This document shows positions 63,639 to 64,000 of a stretch of DNA of 64,000 nt, piece after piece. The position numbers and the translations under genes are program-made. The notes below the pieces were generated by a model. That model had not been told where the DNA came from and did no database searches. It worked only from the letters and a program-made list of their open reading frames with translations. Position 1 is the stretch's first letter. Each line of letters opens with the position of its first letter. Source of the stretch: Leptolyngbya sp. FACHB-8 (GTDB taxonomy: Bacteria > Cyanobacteriota > Cyanobacteriia > Elainellales > Elainellaceae); NCBI RefSeq assembly GCF_014695575.1, contig NZ_JACJOO010000054.1:1-64000 (forward strand). Reading direction: 5' to 3'.

Positions 63639-63971
63639 ATGCCTGAGGTTACAGCTCAAGGAAGAACATTTCAGTGCGAAATGGGCGAAAACTTGCGCCA
63701 CGTTCTATTACAACAGGGGATTGACCTTTATAATAGCCAGGCTCGTCTGATTAATTGCCATGGTATCGGCACCTGCGGTACGTGTGCGGTCGAGATCGAA
63801 GGAGAGGTATCGGAAATGGGTTGGCGAGAGCGGGGCCGTTTATCGTTGCCACCCCATGATCCCACGCAAAACCGACGGTTGGCCTGTCAGGTCAGCGTGC
63901 TGGGTAATGTTCGTGTTACTAAGTATGACGGTTTTTGGGGGCAGAGCGATCGCCCAGTTCATACCCCCTAA
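63639..63971 (+). CDS. Plant-type [2Fe-2S] ferredoxin-like protein
   Basis: A 110-residue protein with cluster ligands Cys40, Cys46, Cys49 and Cys83 (INCHGIGTCGTC and RRLACQVS). Spacing Cys-x5-Cys-x2-Cys-x33-Cys is that of the plant-type 2Fe-2S fold (usually x4). It is not the main photosynthetic ferredoxin PetF, whose sequence it does not resemble, and has a short C-terminal extension. It probably carries electrons to an unknown partner. The ATG at 63639 follows AAGGGGG; 63636 is also possible. It is the last gene in the window. Confidence 0.85.
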   Translation: MPEVTAQGRTFQCEMGENLRHVLLQQGIDLYNSQARLINCHGIGTCGTCAVEIEGEVSEMGWRERGRLSLPPHDPTQNRRLACQVSVLGNVRVTKYDGFWGQSDRPVHTP

Positions 63972-64000
63972 AAATTTTGCTCCGATTTGTTCTGTTGAAT

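Noticed and set aside
1-64000. CRISPR array
   Set aside because: The repeated short sequences are palindromic and isolated, not regular direct repeats with spacers.
1-64000. tRNA or rRNA gene
   Set aside because: No cloverleaf with a GTTCRA T-loop or rRNA sequence was seen in the gaps between genes.

Overview
The window is chromosomal DNA from a cyanobacterium. It carries photosystem I genes (psaI, psaL), a PAM68-like photosystem II assembly factor, an NblB-like HEAT protein, a clpR-clpP3 pair, a cyanoexosortase locus, minCDE, and a very high density of the HIP1 octamer GCGATCGC inside and between genes. The base composition, many TPR and conserved cyanobacterial proteins and abundant small palindromic repeats fit a Leptolyngbya-like or similar lineage, but the genus cannot be fixed from this sequence. 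No rRNA, tRNA, CRISPR array, prophage or intact insertion sequence was recognised.

Layout. 1-2.2 kb: an HD-domain protein whose stop codon lies in a MITE-like repeat, then a membrane protein. 2.2-4.1 kb: dnaN, and upstream of it eight DnaA boxes in two opposed groups, the likely chromosomal replication origin. 4.1-7.5 kb: Clp proteolysis (clpS-like adaptor, clpP3, clpR) with a DUF2103 protein and a DnaJ protein. 7.5-12.3 kb: a VWA protein, a DMT-type transporter with an N-terminal coiled coil, and a four-carbon sugar-acid kinase. 12.4-14.8 kb: minCDE plus a membrane-anchored TPR protein in one operon. 15-20.5 kb: TerB, DUF2232, an AI-2E family permease and an EF-G paralogue without the usual catalytic His. 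21-26.4 kb: surface glycan and sorting genes (WecG/TagA glycosyltransferase, cyanoexosortase A and two partners) and a dual-specificity phosphatase. 26.8-27.3 kb: remains of a cadherin-like adhesin gene. 27.6-38.3 kb: a carboxyl-terminal protease, DUF2721, an HDAC-like hydrolase, DUF6816, a 1437-residue secreted haemagglutinin/CHAT protein, and a tandem ThyX-like protein. 38.5-43.7 kb: an ffh-rpsP-KH-phoH cluster and gatB. 43.9-46.9 kb: a coiled-coil protein, a helix-turn-helix protein and a PilB/GspE-like protein without its ATPase domain. 47-52.5 kb: DAHP synthase, PAM68, rpsO, ruvA, an MFS permease and hisIE. 52.8-64 kb: a large acidic protein, psaI-psaL, a PD-(D/E)XK nuclease, a lipoprotein, HEAT and TPR proteins, a glycosyltransferase, citramalate synthase and a ferredoxin.

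Most of the gene content is housekeeping. The unusual features are the oriC-like region, the secreted adhesin-caspase fusion, the ATPase-less PilB relative paired with a helix-turn-helix gene, the fourth min-operon gene, the degenerate double ThyX, the His-less EF-G, and an intergenic population of near-perfect palindromes. These palindromes fall into at least five families with shared ends but differing stems, and two families occur twice as an adjacent pair.
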